Origin: Salipaludibacillus agaradhaerens
GTDB lineage: Bacteria; Bacillota; Bacilli; Bacillales; Salisediminibacteriaceae
Direction of reading: 5' to 3'
Assembly (NCBI RefSeq): GCF_002019735.1
Contig: NZ_KV917378.1
Location: 3,932,869 to 3,996,868, forward strand
Length of the DNA: 64,000 nt
Under the pieces are notes generated by a model. It searched no databases. It was not told the DNA's origin and was given only the letters and a program-made list of their open reading frames with translations. Below, in pieces: positions 27,516 through 36,099 of this stretch. Each line of letters opens with the position of its first letter. The stretch's first letter is position 1. The position numbers and the translations under genes were made by a program.

Positions 27516-27544
27516 ATGACATTCTTAATAATATCGTTTATAAT
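27516..27544 (+). promoter_or_regulatory. Probable sigma-A promoter of aroG
   Basis: ATGACA (27516-27521), 17 bp, then TATAAT (27539-27544). It lies 55 bp before the start codon. Confidence 0.7.
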
Positions 27545-27599
27545 AGTGGCTAAATGAAAAGTCTTAAGAGGCTTTGCTGCTAAGAGAGGGGTTTTTTTG

Positions 27600-28697
27600 A
27601 TGGGAAATGAACAATTAGAAGAGTTGAGAGACCAATTGGATAGCATTAATGAACAATTGGTTGAGTTAATTAATGAGCGAGCGAAAGTAGCGCAAGAGAT
27701 TGGACGAGTGAAGCGGGCGCAGGGTCTTAATAGGTTTGATCCAGTTAGAGAGCGCAAAATGCTAGATATTATTGAAAATAAGAACAAGGGGCCGTTTGAA
27801 ACGTCAACCCTTCAACATATTTTTAAACAAATTTTTAAAGCTAGTCTGGAATTACAAGAAGACGACCATAGTAAAGCATTGCTCGTATCACGTAAAAAAC
27901 AACCACAAGATACGATCGTGACAATCCGTGGTGAAAAGGTCGGGAATGGTGAACAGCGTTTAATTGCTGGTCCTTGTTCTGTAGAAAGTTTTGAACAGGT
28001 AGACGAAGTGGCTAAAGCACTGAAAAAAGAGGGGATTAAGTTTCTTCGTGGAGGTGCTTACAAGCCAAGAACATCGCCATATGATTTCCAAGGTTTAGGT
28101 GAAGAGGGACTTAAGATATTAAAAGAAATTGCAGATAAGCACGACTTGGCTGTCATCAGTGAAATTGTGACGCCACATGACATAGAGAAAGCTGTTGATT
28201 ACCTTGATGTCATTCAAATTGGTGCGAGAAACATGCAGAACTTTGAGTTACTAAAAGCTGCTGGAAGCGTCGATAAGCCTATTTTATTAAAACGTGGTTT
28301 GTCAGCGACGATTCAAGAATTTATTAATGCTGCTGAATATATTCATTCAAAAGGAAACGGCAATATTATGCTATGTGAGCGTGGTATTCGTACTTATGAA
28401 ACAGCCACACGTAATACGCTAGACATTTCGGCCGTGCCGATCTTAAAACAAGAAACACACTTACCTGTATTCGTAGATGTGACACATTCAACTGGACGAC
28501 GAGATTTGCTTCTACCTACAGCTAAAGCTGCCCTTGCTGTTGGAGCAGATGGTGTTATGACAGAGGTTCATCCAGACCCTGCTGTTGCTCTCTCTGATTC
28601 AGCACAGCAAATGGATATTCCTCAGTTTCATGAATTCATGAAAAATTTGGAAGAATCAGGTCTGTACAAAAAGACTCAAGCAGCTTCGTCTAAATAG
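27600..28697 (+). CDS. aroG: Bifunctional chorismate mutase / DAHP synthase
   Basis: A 365-residue fusion. Residues 1-90 are an AroQ-type chorismate mutase ([19 protein letters not shown], then [16 protein letters not shown]). The rest is a DAHP synthase of the KDO8PS-like type, with [40 protein letters not shown] and [10 protein letters not shown]. It makes the first intermediate of the shikimate pathway, and the N-terminal domain acts as the feedback sensor for prephenate/chorismate in Bacillus. In B. subtilis the gene is called aroA and lies directly before ccpA, as here. I choose ATG 27600, with AGAGAGGGG before it; a TTG overlaps at 27597. Confidence 0.95.
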   Translation: MGNEQLEELRDQLDSINEQLVELINERAKVAQEIGRVKRAQGLNRFDPVRERKMLDIIENKNKGPFETSTLQHIFKQIFKASLELQEDDHSKALLVSRKKQPQDTIVTIRGEKVGNGEQRLIAGPCSVESFEQVDEVAKALKKEGIKFLRGGAYKPRTSPYDFQGLGEEGLKILKEIADKHDLAVISEIVTPHDIEKAVDYLDVIQIGARNMQNFELLKAAGSVDKPILLKRGLSATIQEFINAAEYIHSKGNGNIMLCERGIRTYETATRNTLDISAVPILKQETHLPVFVDVTHSTGRRDLLLPTAKAALAVGADGVMTEVHPDPAVALSDSAQQMDIPQFHEFMKNLEESGLYKKTQAASSK

Positions 28698-28716
28698 TAA
28701 GGTGTTCATCTATATA

Positions 28717-28752
28717 AGAGAAAGCTCCCTTTAAATAGGGGCTTTTTCTTGT
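28717..28752 (+). terminator. Terminator after aroG
   Basis: AGAAAGCTCCCT pairs with AGGGGCTTTTTCT around a short loop (28717-28749), followed by T. Confidence 0.75.
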
Positions 28753-28765
28753 GTTAGAAAAGGTC

Positions 28766-28924
28766 TTTATCACAGATAAAAGTCCGTAAAACGCCTGCGT
28801 CAAATTAAAGAAGAGAGCGACATCTATTTAGGCGGGAGATAATGGACGCTAATGTCCTAATTCACGCAACGATCAATCAGTGGGCCTAGGACGAAAATGC
28901 CGATTGATTGAAGGGTCGTTTTAT
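28766..28924 (+). repeat. Dispersed intergenic repeat, copy C
   Basis: Begins TTTATCACAGATAAAAGTCC, contains GAGAGCGACATCTATTTAGG, GGACGCTAATGTCC and CAATCAGTGGGC, and ends GATTGAAGGGTCGTTTTAT. Almost full length, just after the aroG terminator. Confidence 0.85.
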
Positions 28925-29445
28925 GTCAATGACTGTCCAATTGTTAAGAAAAAATCAAATGATCTCTTTCTTAGATTAAAAGAAGTTCATAGCAAAGTTC
29001 GACAAAAAGGAATAGTTTCCAGTTTTTTGAGACACGCTAGCATTAGAAAGTGATAGGTCCTATAAGTCATGCGAAAGGTATTCAATGGTTGAAAAAAATA
29101 CTAAAGTAAACGTCGGTCGTGCTAATGGACGTTTGAACTTTTAAAACGTGAGACTGCTACATTTAACATACCATTTACACTGTATACGGATATACCGACA
29201 TTATCTACATACGATCCTGTAAGCCTGATGATAAAGATGACACACTTCTGAAAAAAATAGTCATATTATTGCCGATATACGGTAATGAAGAACCAATTTG
29301 GAAAAGGAAAAGCGACACGAATACATAGGATTTGTAGGATAATGACTTTTTTTGGGATAAAACCGGTTATATTATCCCTTATCCCATATGATTTTTTCTA
29401 ACTTCCCTTAATTTTTAGGAGGATATGTCGATATAAATAAAGAAT
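28925..29445. other. Intergenic stretch before ccpA
   Basis: About 520 bp with no ORF supported by a ribosome site. A stop-free stretch of about 48 codons (about 28918-29053) has no start codon and is probably chance or remnant. Confidence 0.4.
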
Positions 29446-29474
29446 TTGCGCCCCTCCTGAAAGTGTCGTATTAT
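29446..29474 (+). promoter_or_regulatory. Candidate promoter of ccpA
   Basis: TTGCGC (29446-29451), 17 bp, TATTAT (29469-29474), about 62 bp before the start codon. Confidence 0.5.
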
Positions 29475-29536
29475 AGCAGTACATTATGAAAGTATGAAAG
29501 CCATATTATGTAAGAGTTTTGAGGAGGAAGCGAGTA

Positions 29537-30553
29537 ATGAATATTACAATTTATGATGTAGCAAGAGAAGCTGGAGTGTCTATGGCCACCGTATCTAGAG
29601 TGGTTAATGGAAATCCGAATGTCAAACCAACTACGAGAAAAAAAGTGTTAGAGGCCATCGAACGTCTGGGTTATCGTCCAAATGCAGTGGCAAGAGGCTT
29701 GGCTAGTAAACGTACCACGACTGTAGGCGTTGTCATCCCTGATATTTCAAGTACATTTTTTGCAGAGCTTGCTAGAGGGATTGAAGATATTGCCACAATG
29801 TATAAATACAATATTATCTTATGTAACTCTGACCAAAATAAAGAAAAAGAAATTCATCTAATTAATACGCTGCTTGAAAAACAAGTTGATGGAATCGTGT
29901 TCATGGGTGGTGAGATCACAACTGAACATGAGGAAACGTTTAAAAAATCACCAGTACCAATTGTCTTGTCGGCTACGATTGACGATAAGAAAGAATTCCC
30001 TTCTGTCAACATTGACTATAAGCAAGCAGCTTATGATGCTGTAAAATCCTTGACGGATGAAGGCCACACAAAAGTAGCCATGCTGTCAGGGACATTAGAA
30101 GATCCTGTTAATGGCTATCTAAAATTCTCAGGTTATAAAAGTGCTATACAGGATGCTGGCCTTCATTTAGATGATGATCTCGTAGTAATTGGTGATTATT
30201 CGTATGACTCCGGCTTAGAGGCAATGGCATCGCTACTCAAGCTAAAAGAGCGACCAACAGCTATTTTTGCTTCAACAGATGAAATGGCACTGGGTCTGAT
30301 TCACGGGGCTCAGGATGCGGGTGTTAAGGTCCCTGAGGATATCGAAATAATTGGCTTCGATAATACTCGCTTGGCAACGATGGTGAGACCGACTTTATCC
30401 ACAGTCGTGCAACCGATGTATGATATTGGTGCTGTCTCTATGAGACTCCTTACAAAATACATGAATAAAGAAGACGTGTCGGAGAATGTCGTCATTCTTC
30501 CACACCATGTTGAGTATCGCCAGTCCACATCCTTCACTGCCAAAGGGGAATAA
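29537..30553 (+). CDS. ccpA: Catabolite control protein A (LacI family)
   Basis: A 338-residue LacI/GalR-type regulator. The N-terminal helix-turn-helix reads [20 protein letters not shown], followed by the hinge helix ([12 protein letters not shown]) and a sugar-binding-protein-like core. CcpA with HPr-Ser-P binds cre sites to control carbon metabolism. The start is ATG 29537 behind GAGGAGG. The place between aroG and the motPS stator genes is the same as in B. subtilis, which makes this CcpA rather than a paralogue. Confidence 0.95.
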   Translation: MNITIYDVAREAGVSMATVSRVVNGNPNVKPTTRKKVLEAIERLGYRPNAVARGLASKRTTTVGVVIPDISSTFFAELARGIEDIATMYKYNIILCNSDQNKEKEIHLINTLLEKQVDGIVFMGGEITTEHEETFKKSPVPIVLSATIDDKKEFPSVNIDYKQAAYDAVKSLTDEGHTKVAMLSGTLEDPVNGYLKFSGYKSAIQDAGLHLDDDLVVIGDYSYDSGLEAMASLLKLKERPTAIFASTDEMALGLIHGAQDAGVKVPEDIEIIGFDNTRLATMVRPTLSTVVQPMYDIGAVSMRLLTKYMNKEDVSENVVILPHHVEYRQSTSFTAKGE

Positions 30554-30563
30554 CGTTTTACTG

Positions 30564-30597
30564 TTGGTTTCTGTCATTAAACGATGGCGGAAACCAA
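30564..30597 (+). promoter_or_regulatory. Hairpin between ccpA and motP without a T run
   Basis: TTGGTTTCTGTCAT (30564-30577) can pair along its whole length with ATGGCGGAAACCAA (30584-30597), with three G-U pairs. No T run follows, so it is more likely an attenuator, processing or stability element than a simple terminator. Confidence 0.5.
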
Positions 30598-30658
30598 TGT
30601 GTTACAAAAAAGTTCTCTATAGAGAAAAAGAGAAATGTGTAGGGTTAGGGAGAGGATT

Positions 30659-31471
30659 ATGAAAAAAATTGATTTGTTAACACCAATAGGCATATTTATC
30701 GGATTAACAGCAGTATTTGCAGCTATTTATACGAACGCGTCAGGTGCAGGCTCACTGACAGACTTTATCCAGATTGCCTCAATCCTCATTGTTCTAGGCG
30801 GAATGTTTGGCGCTATCTCGATAAACTTTTCTTTTGCTGATATTAAATTACTTCCAAAAGTCATAAAAGAAACATTTCAAACGAAAGATCAAAATTTGCA
30901 AGAGCTCATTAACACATTCGTTGATCTTTCTGCTAAAGCAAGACGTGAGGGCCTTTTAGCCCTTGAAGCGGGTCTTGAAGATGTAGATGATCCCTTCATT
31001 GAGAAAGGTGTATTATTAGCTGTTGATGGAATTGAACCTGATATTATTAAAGATATTATGATGGCTGAAGTATTAGCTATGGAAGAAAGACATAGAAAAG
31101 GCCGAATCATTTTAGAAAAAGCAGGGGAGTATGCCCCAGCATGGGGGATGATCGGAACATTAGTAGGTCTCGTACTGATGCTTCAAAACTTAAATGATCC
31201 ATCTACCCTTGGGCCTAATATGGCAGTTGCTCTTTTAACAACACTTTATGGAACCCTTTTAGCGAATCTCGTCTTTATACCTATGGCTAATAAACTTGCT
31301 TTAAGCACTGAAGAAGAAGTGTTTGTTAAACAAATTGTTGTAGAAGGTGTTATTGGTGTTCAATCAGGTCAAAACCCTAAGATTCTAGAAGAAAAATTAA
31401 GTGCGTTCCTTCCAAATCATGTTAAAGATAGCAATGGCGAAGAGACAGAGGAGAAGGATATGAATGAATAG
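30659..31471 (+). CDS. motP: Flagellar motor stator protein MotP (sodium type)
   Basis: A 270-residue MotA/PomA-type stator subunit with four membrane segments (about 7-27, 33-54, 155-177, 187-208). The conserved Pro in YAPAWGMIGTLVGL and the cytoplasmic Arg/Glu loop (RREGLLALEAGLEDV) that meets the rotor are visible. With MotS it forms the Na+-driven stator typical of alkaliphilic Bacillus. The start is ATG 30659 with GGGAGAGG; GTG 30635 is less likely. It lies 105 bp after ccpA and overlaps motS by 8 bp, so the two are translationally coupled. Confidence 0.94.
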   Translation: MKKIDLLTPIGIFIGLTAVFAAIYTNASGAGSLTDFIQIASILIVLGGMFGAISINFSFADIKLLPKVIKETFQTKDQNLQELINTFVDLSAKARREGLLALEAGLEDVDDPFIEKGVLLAVDGIEPDIIKDIMMAEVLAMEERHRKGRIILEKAGEYAPAWGMIGTLVGLVLMLQNLNDPSTLGPNMAVALLTTLYGTLLANLVFIPMANKLALSTEEEVFVKQIVVEGVIGVQSGQNPKILEEKLSAFLPNHVKDSNGEETEEKDMNE

Positions 31472-32237
31472 GCGGAGGCAGAATAAAGATGACAAAGGGG
31501 CACCGAAATGGATGGTCACCTTTTCAGATATGATGACGCTCATTCTCGTTTTCTTCATTTTGTTATTCTCTATGTCTGTCGTTGATGCTACAAAGTTTAG
31601 AGCTATTGCTGAGTCATTTCAGGATAGAGCTGTATTTGACTTTTATCCTTCTATCGTGCCTTTTGAAAATCCGGCAGAAGATCGGGAAGTTAAAGACGAT
31701 CCATTTGAAGAAGAGGCGGATCCATTTGAAACCTATTTAGAAATGGACGAGGAAGAGATCAATGAACAGCTTGATAGCCTTCTTGAAGAAGTGGTTGAAT
31801 ATCTGGAGGAAAATGAACTAACTGAAGAAATCACGGTATCAAGAGATGACAGAGGCGTTGTTCTCGTGTTACAGGAACAAGCCCTCTTTGAAACAGCCCG
31901 TGCTGATATTATTTCAGAGGCTGAGCCTTTCCTTGGCAAGGTAGGTGCTCTCTTAAATGAAATACCGAATATGGTTAAAGTAGAAGGACATACGGACAGC
32001 AGGCCTATCAGTACAGCACAATTCCCCTCTAACTGGGAGTTGTCCGGGGCTCGTGCCAGCAGTGTCATCCGGTTTTTAATCGACGAATCTAATCTAGAGG
32101 CGGGGCGCTTCTTAGCGATAGGTTACGGTGATACACGACCAGTAGCTCCGAACACCACACCGGATAACCTACAGCAAAACAGACGAGTCGTCATTGTCAT
32201 CTCAGATCCTACGTACAGCGATGATGATCTATACTAA
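31464..32237 (+). CDS. motS: Flagellar motor stator protein MotS
   Basis: A 257-residue MotB/PomB-type subunit. One membrane helix near the N-terminus carries the ion-binding Asp22 (VTFSDMMTLILVFFILLF). An unusually acidic linker follows (about 65-115, e.g. DDPFEEEADPFE). The C-terminal OmpA-like peptidoglycan-binding domain has VEGHTDSRPI and NRRVVIVI. It anchors the stator to the cell wall. The acidic linker lies outside the membrane and fits life at high pH. The start overlaps the end of motP. A bidirectional-type hairpin ends the unit. Confidence 0.94.
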   Translation: MNRRRQNKDDKGAPKWMVTFSDMMTLILVFFILLFSMSVVDATKFRAIAESFQDRAVFDFYPSIVPFENPAEDREVKDDPFEEEADPFETYLEMDEEEINEQLDSLLEEVVEYLEENELTEEITVSRDDRGVVLVLQEQALFETARADIISEAEPFLGKVGALLNEIPNMVKVEGHTDSRPISTAQFPSNWELSGARASSVIRFLIDESNLEAGRFLAIGYGDTRPVAPNTTPDNLQQNRRVVIVISDPTYSDDDLY

Positions 32238-32247
32238 TGATAAAGTT

Positions 32248-32278
32248 AAGCCCGAGAAAATTTTCTCGGGCTTTTTAA
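32248..32278 (+). terminator. Terminator after motS
   Basis: AAGCCCGAGAAAA (32248-32260) is directly followed by its complement (32261-32273), then TTTAAT. The perfect palindrome must open to a small loop. Confidence 0.85.
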
Positions 32279-32341
32279 TATGGGTGACAACAGCCTTGAC
32301 TGAACTACTTAACGCATAAGAATTGAGTCTTATTATAAAGT

Positions 32342-32547
32342 AGTAGATTCAAAGCAGCAGCTGAATATAGTTGTGACAGAATATATGAGATCACTAAACA
32401 ATGCCTAACTCATATTAGCCACGAACTCCAAAATAGGTTATTTAGATCCTCATTTAACGTTCCAAATTGAACGAACGAAGAAGCAGATGAATTAGCCAGA
32501 GCTTTTCGAGATGTATTTGCAGAGTGGTTGGATAAAAAGGACTAATA
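32342..32547 (+). pseudogene. Possible coding remnant
   Basis: One frame reads through with protein-like composition and is broken by a single TGA at 32468-32470; the last part (TNEEADELARAFRDVFAEW) looks like a real amphipathic C-terminus. There is no start codon with a ribosome site. The family is not recognisable. It may be a decayed gene or chance. Confidence 0.25.
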
Positions 32548-32569
32548 AAAAGGGGATGTATAAGTTCCT

Positions 32570-32612
32570 AAAACTACCGCCTCACGAATAAAAATGTGGC
32601 GGTAGTTTTTTT
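32570..32612. terminator. Hairpin overlapping the end of the small membrane protein gene
   Basis: AAAACTACCGCC (32570-32581) pairs perfectly with GGCGGTAGTTTT (32598-32609), with T runs on both sides. The last dozen codons of the minus-strand gene lie within it. Confidence 0.8.
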
Positions 32613-32927
32613 ACCTTGTTTTTTATAATCTTTCAAAATAGATAAGTACATAACTAAATTCATTAGTTCTTCTTCATTTTCTTTCCGATATTGTAAGCCT
32701 GCAAAATATAAAAAAATCATTAACAATGATACCCCTACCCCTAATGCGATGACTGGTAAACTAAAGAGGTAAATTGCCAACCTCATCATTTTATTTTTAC
32801 ATAGAAATATTAATATCGCCACAAGAATTGGAGCGAAATAATAAGTAGGAAAAGTATATAATGTTAAGTACGTGAGGACATTCACTATAATAGCTAAGGC
32901 TAGAATGATCCCATTTCGAACACTCAT
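32574..32927 (-). CDS. Small membrane protein of unknown function
   Basis: A 117-residue protein with three predicted membrane segments (NGIILALAIIVNVLTYLTLY, then a segment around YFAPILVAILIFLC, then VIALGVGVSLLMIFLYFAG) and a charged C-terminal tail. AAAGGAGG precedes the ATG at 32927. I do not recognise the family. The C-terminal residues FLFVRR are coded by the stem of a transcription terminator, so the original end of the protein may have been changed by acquiring this hairpin. It stands alone between motS and mtnN. Confidence 0.7.
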   Translation of the reverse strand: MSVRNGIILALAIIVNVLTYLTLYTFPTYYFAPILVAILIFLCKNKMMRLAIYLFSLPVIALGVGVSLLMIFLYFAGLQYRKENEEELMNLVMYLSILKDYKKQGKKTTATFLFVRR

Positions 32928-33147
32928 AATTATAAACCTCCTTTGTGACCTTCATGTTTCTTAGAAGTTATTATTAGGAAAATAGGGTTTAGTGTTGTAA
33001 ATTCACATTTTCCTGACCCCTATTCACCAAAAAACATGATCTCATTCAAACCCATTAAGACATATTAATACTAGCATAATTAGGAAATAATGACATGCGA
33101 AAAACAGCAATAATTAATAATTGTTAGATAGACTGACTCACCGTAAG

Positions 33148-33184
33148 AGGGGTGGATAATTCAATAGCATCCCCACCCCTTTAT
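33148..33184 (+). terminator. Hairpin with T-rich tail before mtnN
   Basis: AGGGGTGG (33148-33155) pairs with CCACCCCT (33173-33180), followed by TTATTTAT. What transcript it ends is unclear, since the nearest upstream gene is on the minus strand. It could be a leader attenuator of mtnN. Confidence 0.55.
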
Positions 33185-33239
33185 TTATATAATAAGATAA
33201 TAGCGGAAATTGAATGTTTGTAGAGGGAGTGATAGTATC

Positions 33240-33947
33240 ATGACAATCGGGATTATTGGGGCAATGGATGAAGAGGTTTTATACTTTCGAAAAAGGATGG
33301 TTGATTTTGAAAGTATTTCTCATGGTAAACAAACATTTTATAAGGGACGATGGCATGGTCATGAAACGATCGTTGTGAAATGCGGAGTAGGAAAAGTGAA
33401 TGCAGCTATGGTCAGTCAGATGCTGATTGATGTTTATAATGTAGACAAGCTCATTTTTACAGGGGTGGCAGGAGCAGTCAATCCCGAGCTAAATGTTGGT
33501 GACATTCTTATTTCTCAATCGTGTCAACAACACGATATCGAGGCCACAGCTTTAGGTTTTTCACAGGGCGTCATTCCAATGTATGACGGCCCGTCGGTAT
33601 TCCAGGCAGATCCGACTTTACTTAACATCGCTTATTCAGCAGCAAACGAGCTAGCAAAAAAAATGGAGAAGGCAGTTTTAAAAGGGAAAGTCGTCAGTGG
33701 CGATCAATTTATCTCAGACCCTTCTCAAGTGACATTGTTGCGTGAGATGTTTACAGCAGATTGCGTTGAAATGGAAGGGGCAGCGGTTGCTCATGTAGCT
33801 GATTTTAACCACATTCCTTTCGTCATTATACGCTCCATTTCTGACAAAGCCGATGGAAAAGCCAGTGGGGATTTTCAAACGTTTATGGCAGAAGCTGCTC
33901 AAACGTCAGCTGAAATCGTCAGTCATATGCTGGAATTGAAATTATAA
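33240..33947 (+). CDS. mtnN: 5'-methylthioadenosine/S-adenosylhomocysteine nucleosidase
   Basis: A 235-residue nucleosidase that cleaves adenine from MTA and SAH in methionine salvage and the activated methyl cycle. The start MTIGIIGAMDEEV is typical. The substrate loop DQFISD and the MEGAAVAHVA motif with catalytic Glu, followed by RSISDKADG with catalytic Asp, are intact. The start is ATG 33240 behind AGAGGGAG. It has no partner gene beside it; the preceding hairpin suggests a separate transcript. Confidence 0.94.
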   Translation: MTIGIIGAMDEEVLYFRKRMVDFESISHGKQTFYKGRWHGHETIVVKCGVGKVNAAMVSQMLIDVYNVDKLIFTGVAGAVNPELNVGDILISQSCQQHDIEATALGFSQGVIPMYDGPSVFQADPTLLNIAYSAANELAKKMEKAVLKGKVVSGDQFISDPSQVTLLREMFTADCVEMEGAAVAHVADFNHIPFVIIRSISDKADGKASGDFQTFMAEAAQTSAEIVSHMLELKL

Positions 33948-34205
33948 GACAATGTTTGTTATGTGAATCAATTTCATAATGTTGTTTCTGAATGATATCT
34001 ATTGATTTTTATTTAATATGTGGCTAATAAAAAGTGGCTGCAATGTATGAGGGCGACTCACGGAGGAGGATCCTCTTTTGCAGGAATTTACCGAGCAAAG
34101 GTTAGTTAAAGACAAGCCCTCGGTCTGAAGTGAAGGCCACATTCACTATTAGGACCTTGATATCTTATTTTGAATGAGGCATTCCTTTGAGTAACTAAAA
34201 GTGTG
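33948..34205. other. Intergenic stretch between mtnN and acuC
   Basis: About 260 bp with no gene. Short GC-richer segments (GAGGGCGACTCACGGAGGAGG near 34050) have no match to the repeat families that I can recognise here. Confidence 0.35.
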
Positions 34206-34236
34206 AAAAAGCGGCACTAATCTCGTACCGCTTCTT
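34206..34236 (-). terminator. Terminator of the acuABC unit
   Basis: Read on the minus strand, AAGCGGTAC pairs with GTGCCGCTT (one G-U type change) and runs into TTTTT. Confidence 0.75.
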
Positions 34237-34270
34237 TCTCTTTTAAGTAATAGAAAGTGATGGACGTCAT

Positions 34271-35434
34271 TCAATCGCTTATGTCTATGATGGGCTTTAA
34301 CGCTTTTATTAATGAACGTCTGTTTTTTGTTTCTATGTCTGCTTGTCGGGAAATATGAGGGTAAATGCCTTCAGGATCTGTCCATGAGGTAGGTAAGGAT
34401 ACGGGCGCTTCTTTTTCCCATTGTTTAATCCATGTGTCTGGTATACAGGTCTTCATTTTATGCTGTTGGTTTGACATTTCAAGCCACAGTGATGACCAGG
34501 CACGGGGAACGACTCGCCAAATATCATATCCCCCACCACCTACGGCAACCCAGCGCCCATCACAAAATTCGTGTGCCAGTTCATGAGCTAATTTAGGGAT
34601 TTCGTGAAAAATGGTCATCGTACTGCACAAGTGGGTTAAAGGATCGTAATAATGAGCATCAGCCCCATTTTGTGTGAGAATAATATCAGGTTTAAAATAA
34701 GCCGTCACCTCCCTCATCGCTTTTCGATATGAAGAAAGCCATGAGGCGTCCTCAGTGAACGCTTCAAAAGGTATATTGAATGAATAGCCATAACCATCCC
34801 CGTGCCCCCGCTCGTTCACATGTCCTGTGCCAGGGAAAAGGAATCGTCCACTTTCATGAAATGAGAGTGTGCATACGTCAGGATCGTTGTAAAATGCCCA
34901 TTGGACCCCATCTCCATGGTGAGCATCGGTATCTACATATAAAACGCGTGCCCCATATTTTTGCCGAATGTATTCAATGGCTATTGAACTGTCGTTATAA
35001 ATACAAAATCCTGACGCTTTCCCTCTAAAGCCATGGTGAAGGCCACCGCCTAAATTCAATGCATGAGAATAAGCATTGGACATGACACAATCGACAGCGG
35101 TTAAGGTGCCCCCTACGAGCCAAGCAGCTGCATCATGCATCTGGGGAAAAACGGGGGTATCATCTGTACCAATGCCGTATGTCGTACGGTAAGAGGAACG
35201 ACTTTGTCCTTCTGCTGCTGCAATGACAGCTTGAATGTAATCCTCATCATGGATGAGAAGAAGCTCTTCTAATGTTGCTTGCCTTGCTGGGAGAATAAAG
35301 TCGTCTGAAAGTGCATCAGCTGCTTTCAGTAAATCAGTTGTAATAGATAATCTGTGCTGATTGAAAGGGTGGTCATGATGAAATTTGTATTGCAGCTGTT
35401 CTTGGGAAAAAATATAGACTGCCTCTTGTTTCAT
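34271..35434 (-). CDS. acuC: Histone-deacetylase-like protein AcuC
   Basis: A 387-residue zinc deacetylase of the class I HDAC fold. Motifs include the catalytic His pair in LGGGLHHGF, the metal ligands in VDTDAHHGDGVQW and the Asp in QNGADAHYYDPL. In B. subtilis AcuC removes the acetyl group that AcuA puts on acetyl-CoA synthetase. The ATG at 35434 overlaps the acuB stop by four bases (ATGA), so translation is coupled. A longer frame to 35518 lies inside acuB. It is the last gene of acuA-acuB-acuC. Confidence 0.94.
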   Translation of the reverse strand: MKQEAVYIFSQEQLQYKFHHDHPFNQHRLSITTDLLKAADALSDDFILPARQATLEELLLIHDEDYIQAVIAAAEGQSRSSYRTTYGIGTDDTPVFPQMHDAAAWLVGGTLTAVDCVMSNAYSHALNLGGGLHHGFRGKASGFCIYNDSSIAIEYIRQKYGARVLYVDTDAHHGDGVQWAFYNDPDVCTLSFHESGRFLFPGTGHVNERGHGDGYGYSFNIPFEAFTEDASWLSSYRKAMREVTAYFKPDIILTQNGADAHYYDPLTHLCSTMTIFHEIPKLAHELAHEFCDGRWVAVGGGGYDIWRVVPRAWSSLWLEMSNQQHKMKTCIPDTWIKQWEKEAPVSLPTSWTDPEGIYPHISRQADIETKNRRSLIKALKPIIDISD

Positions 35435-36078
35435 TGTGTCATCCCCACATCTTGCGGCCAAACAATCTTGTAATGCTTCTCTTTTAACGCAGATATTAAT
35501 CCTCGCATATCCATACATTGAATACGGAAAACGAGCGTTTGTCTTTCAGAATTTGAAAACGAAGGATATACAAGGACACTATGAATATTAATTTTATGTC
35601 GCTTTATGACATCGCTCACATTAGATAATTGACCAGTTTCATTTGGAACATCAATTTCTAGGCGAGATGTAGGTAGGTCAGCCCCCGTTAATCTGACTAA
35701 TATATTAAGTAAATCCGTTTCCGTAATAATTCCGATAAGACGCCCATTTTCTTCGACTGGTAAGCAGCTAATTTGTTGCTCTGTCATTATGTGGGCCGCT
35801 TCTTCCACGAAATCATCAGGAAGGGCTGTTATCACATTTTCAACCATTACCTTTGATACGGGGAGAGACATGACATCTTCTTTAGGTTTGCTGTCAAAAA
35901 TGGAAGGAATAGCATCACTTAAATCTCGATCTGATATAATTCCGACTAAATGATTGTGTTTGTCTACGATAGGTAAATGACGAATTCGGTGGAGGAGCAT
36001 TAATTTTAAAGCTTCCGAAAGTGACATCTCAGGTGGGGCAACTATCACTTTCGTCACCATAATATCTCGCACATGCAT
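35431..36078 (-). CDS. acuB: AcuB, CBS-pair and ACT domain protein
   Basis: A 215-residue protein. Two CBS domains cover residues 1-125 (VRDIMVTKVIVAPPEMS; IGIITETDLLNIL) and an ACT-like domain follows (LEIDVPNETGQLSNVSDVI). CBS pairs bind adenine nucleotides, so a nucleotide-sensing role in acetoin/acetate use is likely. The start is ATG 36078 with AGGAAGGTG upstream; the in-frame GTG at 36087 is part of the ribosome site. It lies 21 bp after acuA and overlaps acuC. Confidence 0.93.
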   Translation of the reverse strand: MHVRDIMVTKVIVAPPEMSLSEALKLMLLHRIRHLPIVDKHNHLVGIISDRDLSDAIPSIFDSKPKEDVMSLPVSKVMVENVITALPDDFVEEAAHIMTEQQISCLPVEENGRLIGIITETDLLNILVRLTGADLPTSRLEIDVPNETGQLSNVSDVIKRHKINIHSVLVYPSFSNSERQTLVFRIQCMDMRGLISALKEKHYKIVWPQDVGMTQ

Positions 36079-36099
36079 GCATATCACCTTCCTAATAAA

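Noticed and set aside
28918-29053. Stop-free stretch of about 48 codons before ccpA
   Set aside because: No start codon or ribosome site; likely chance in the region behind repeat copy C.
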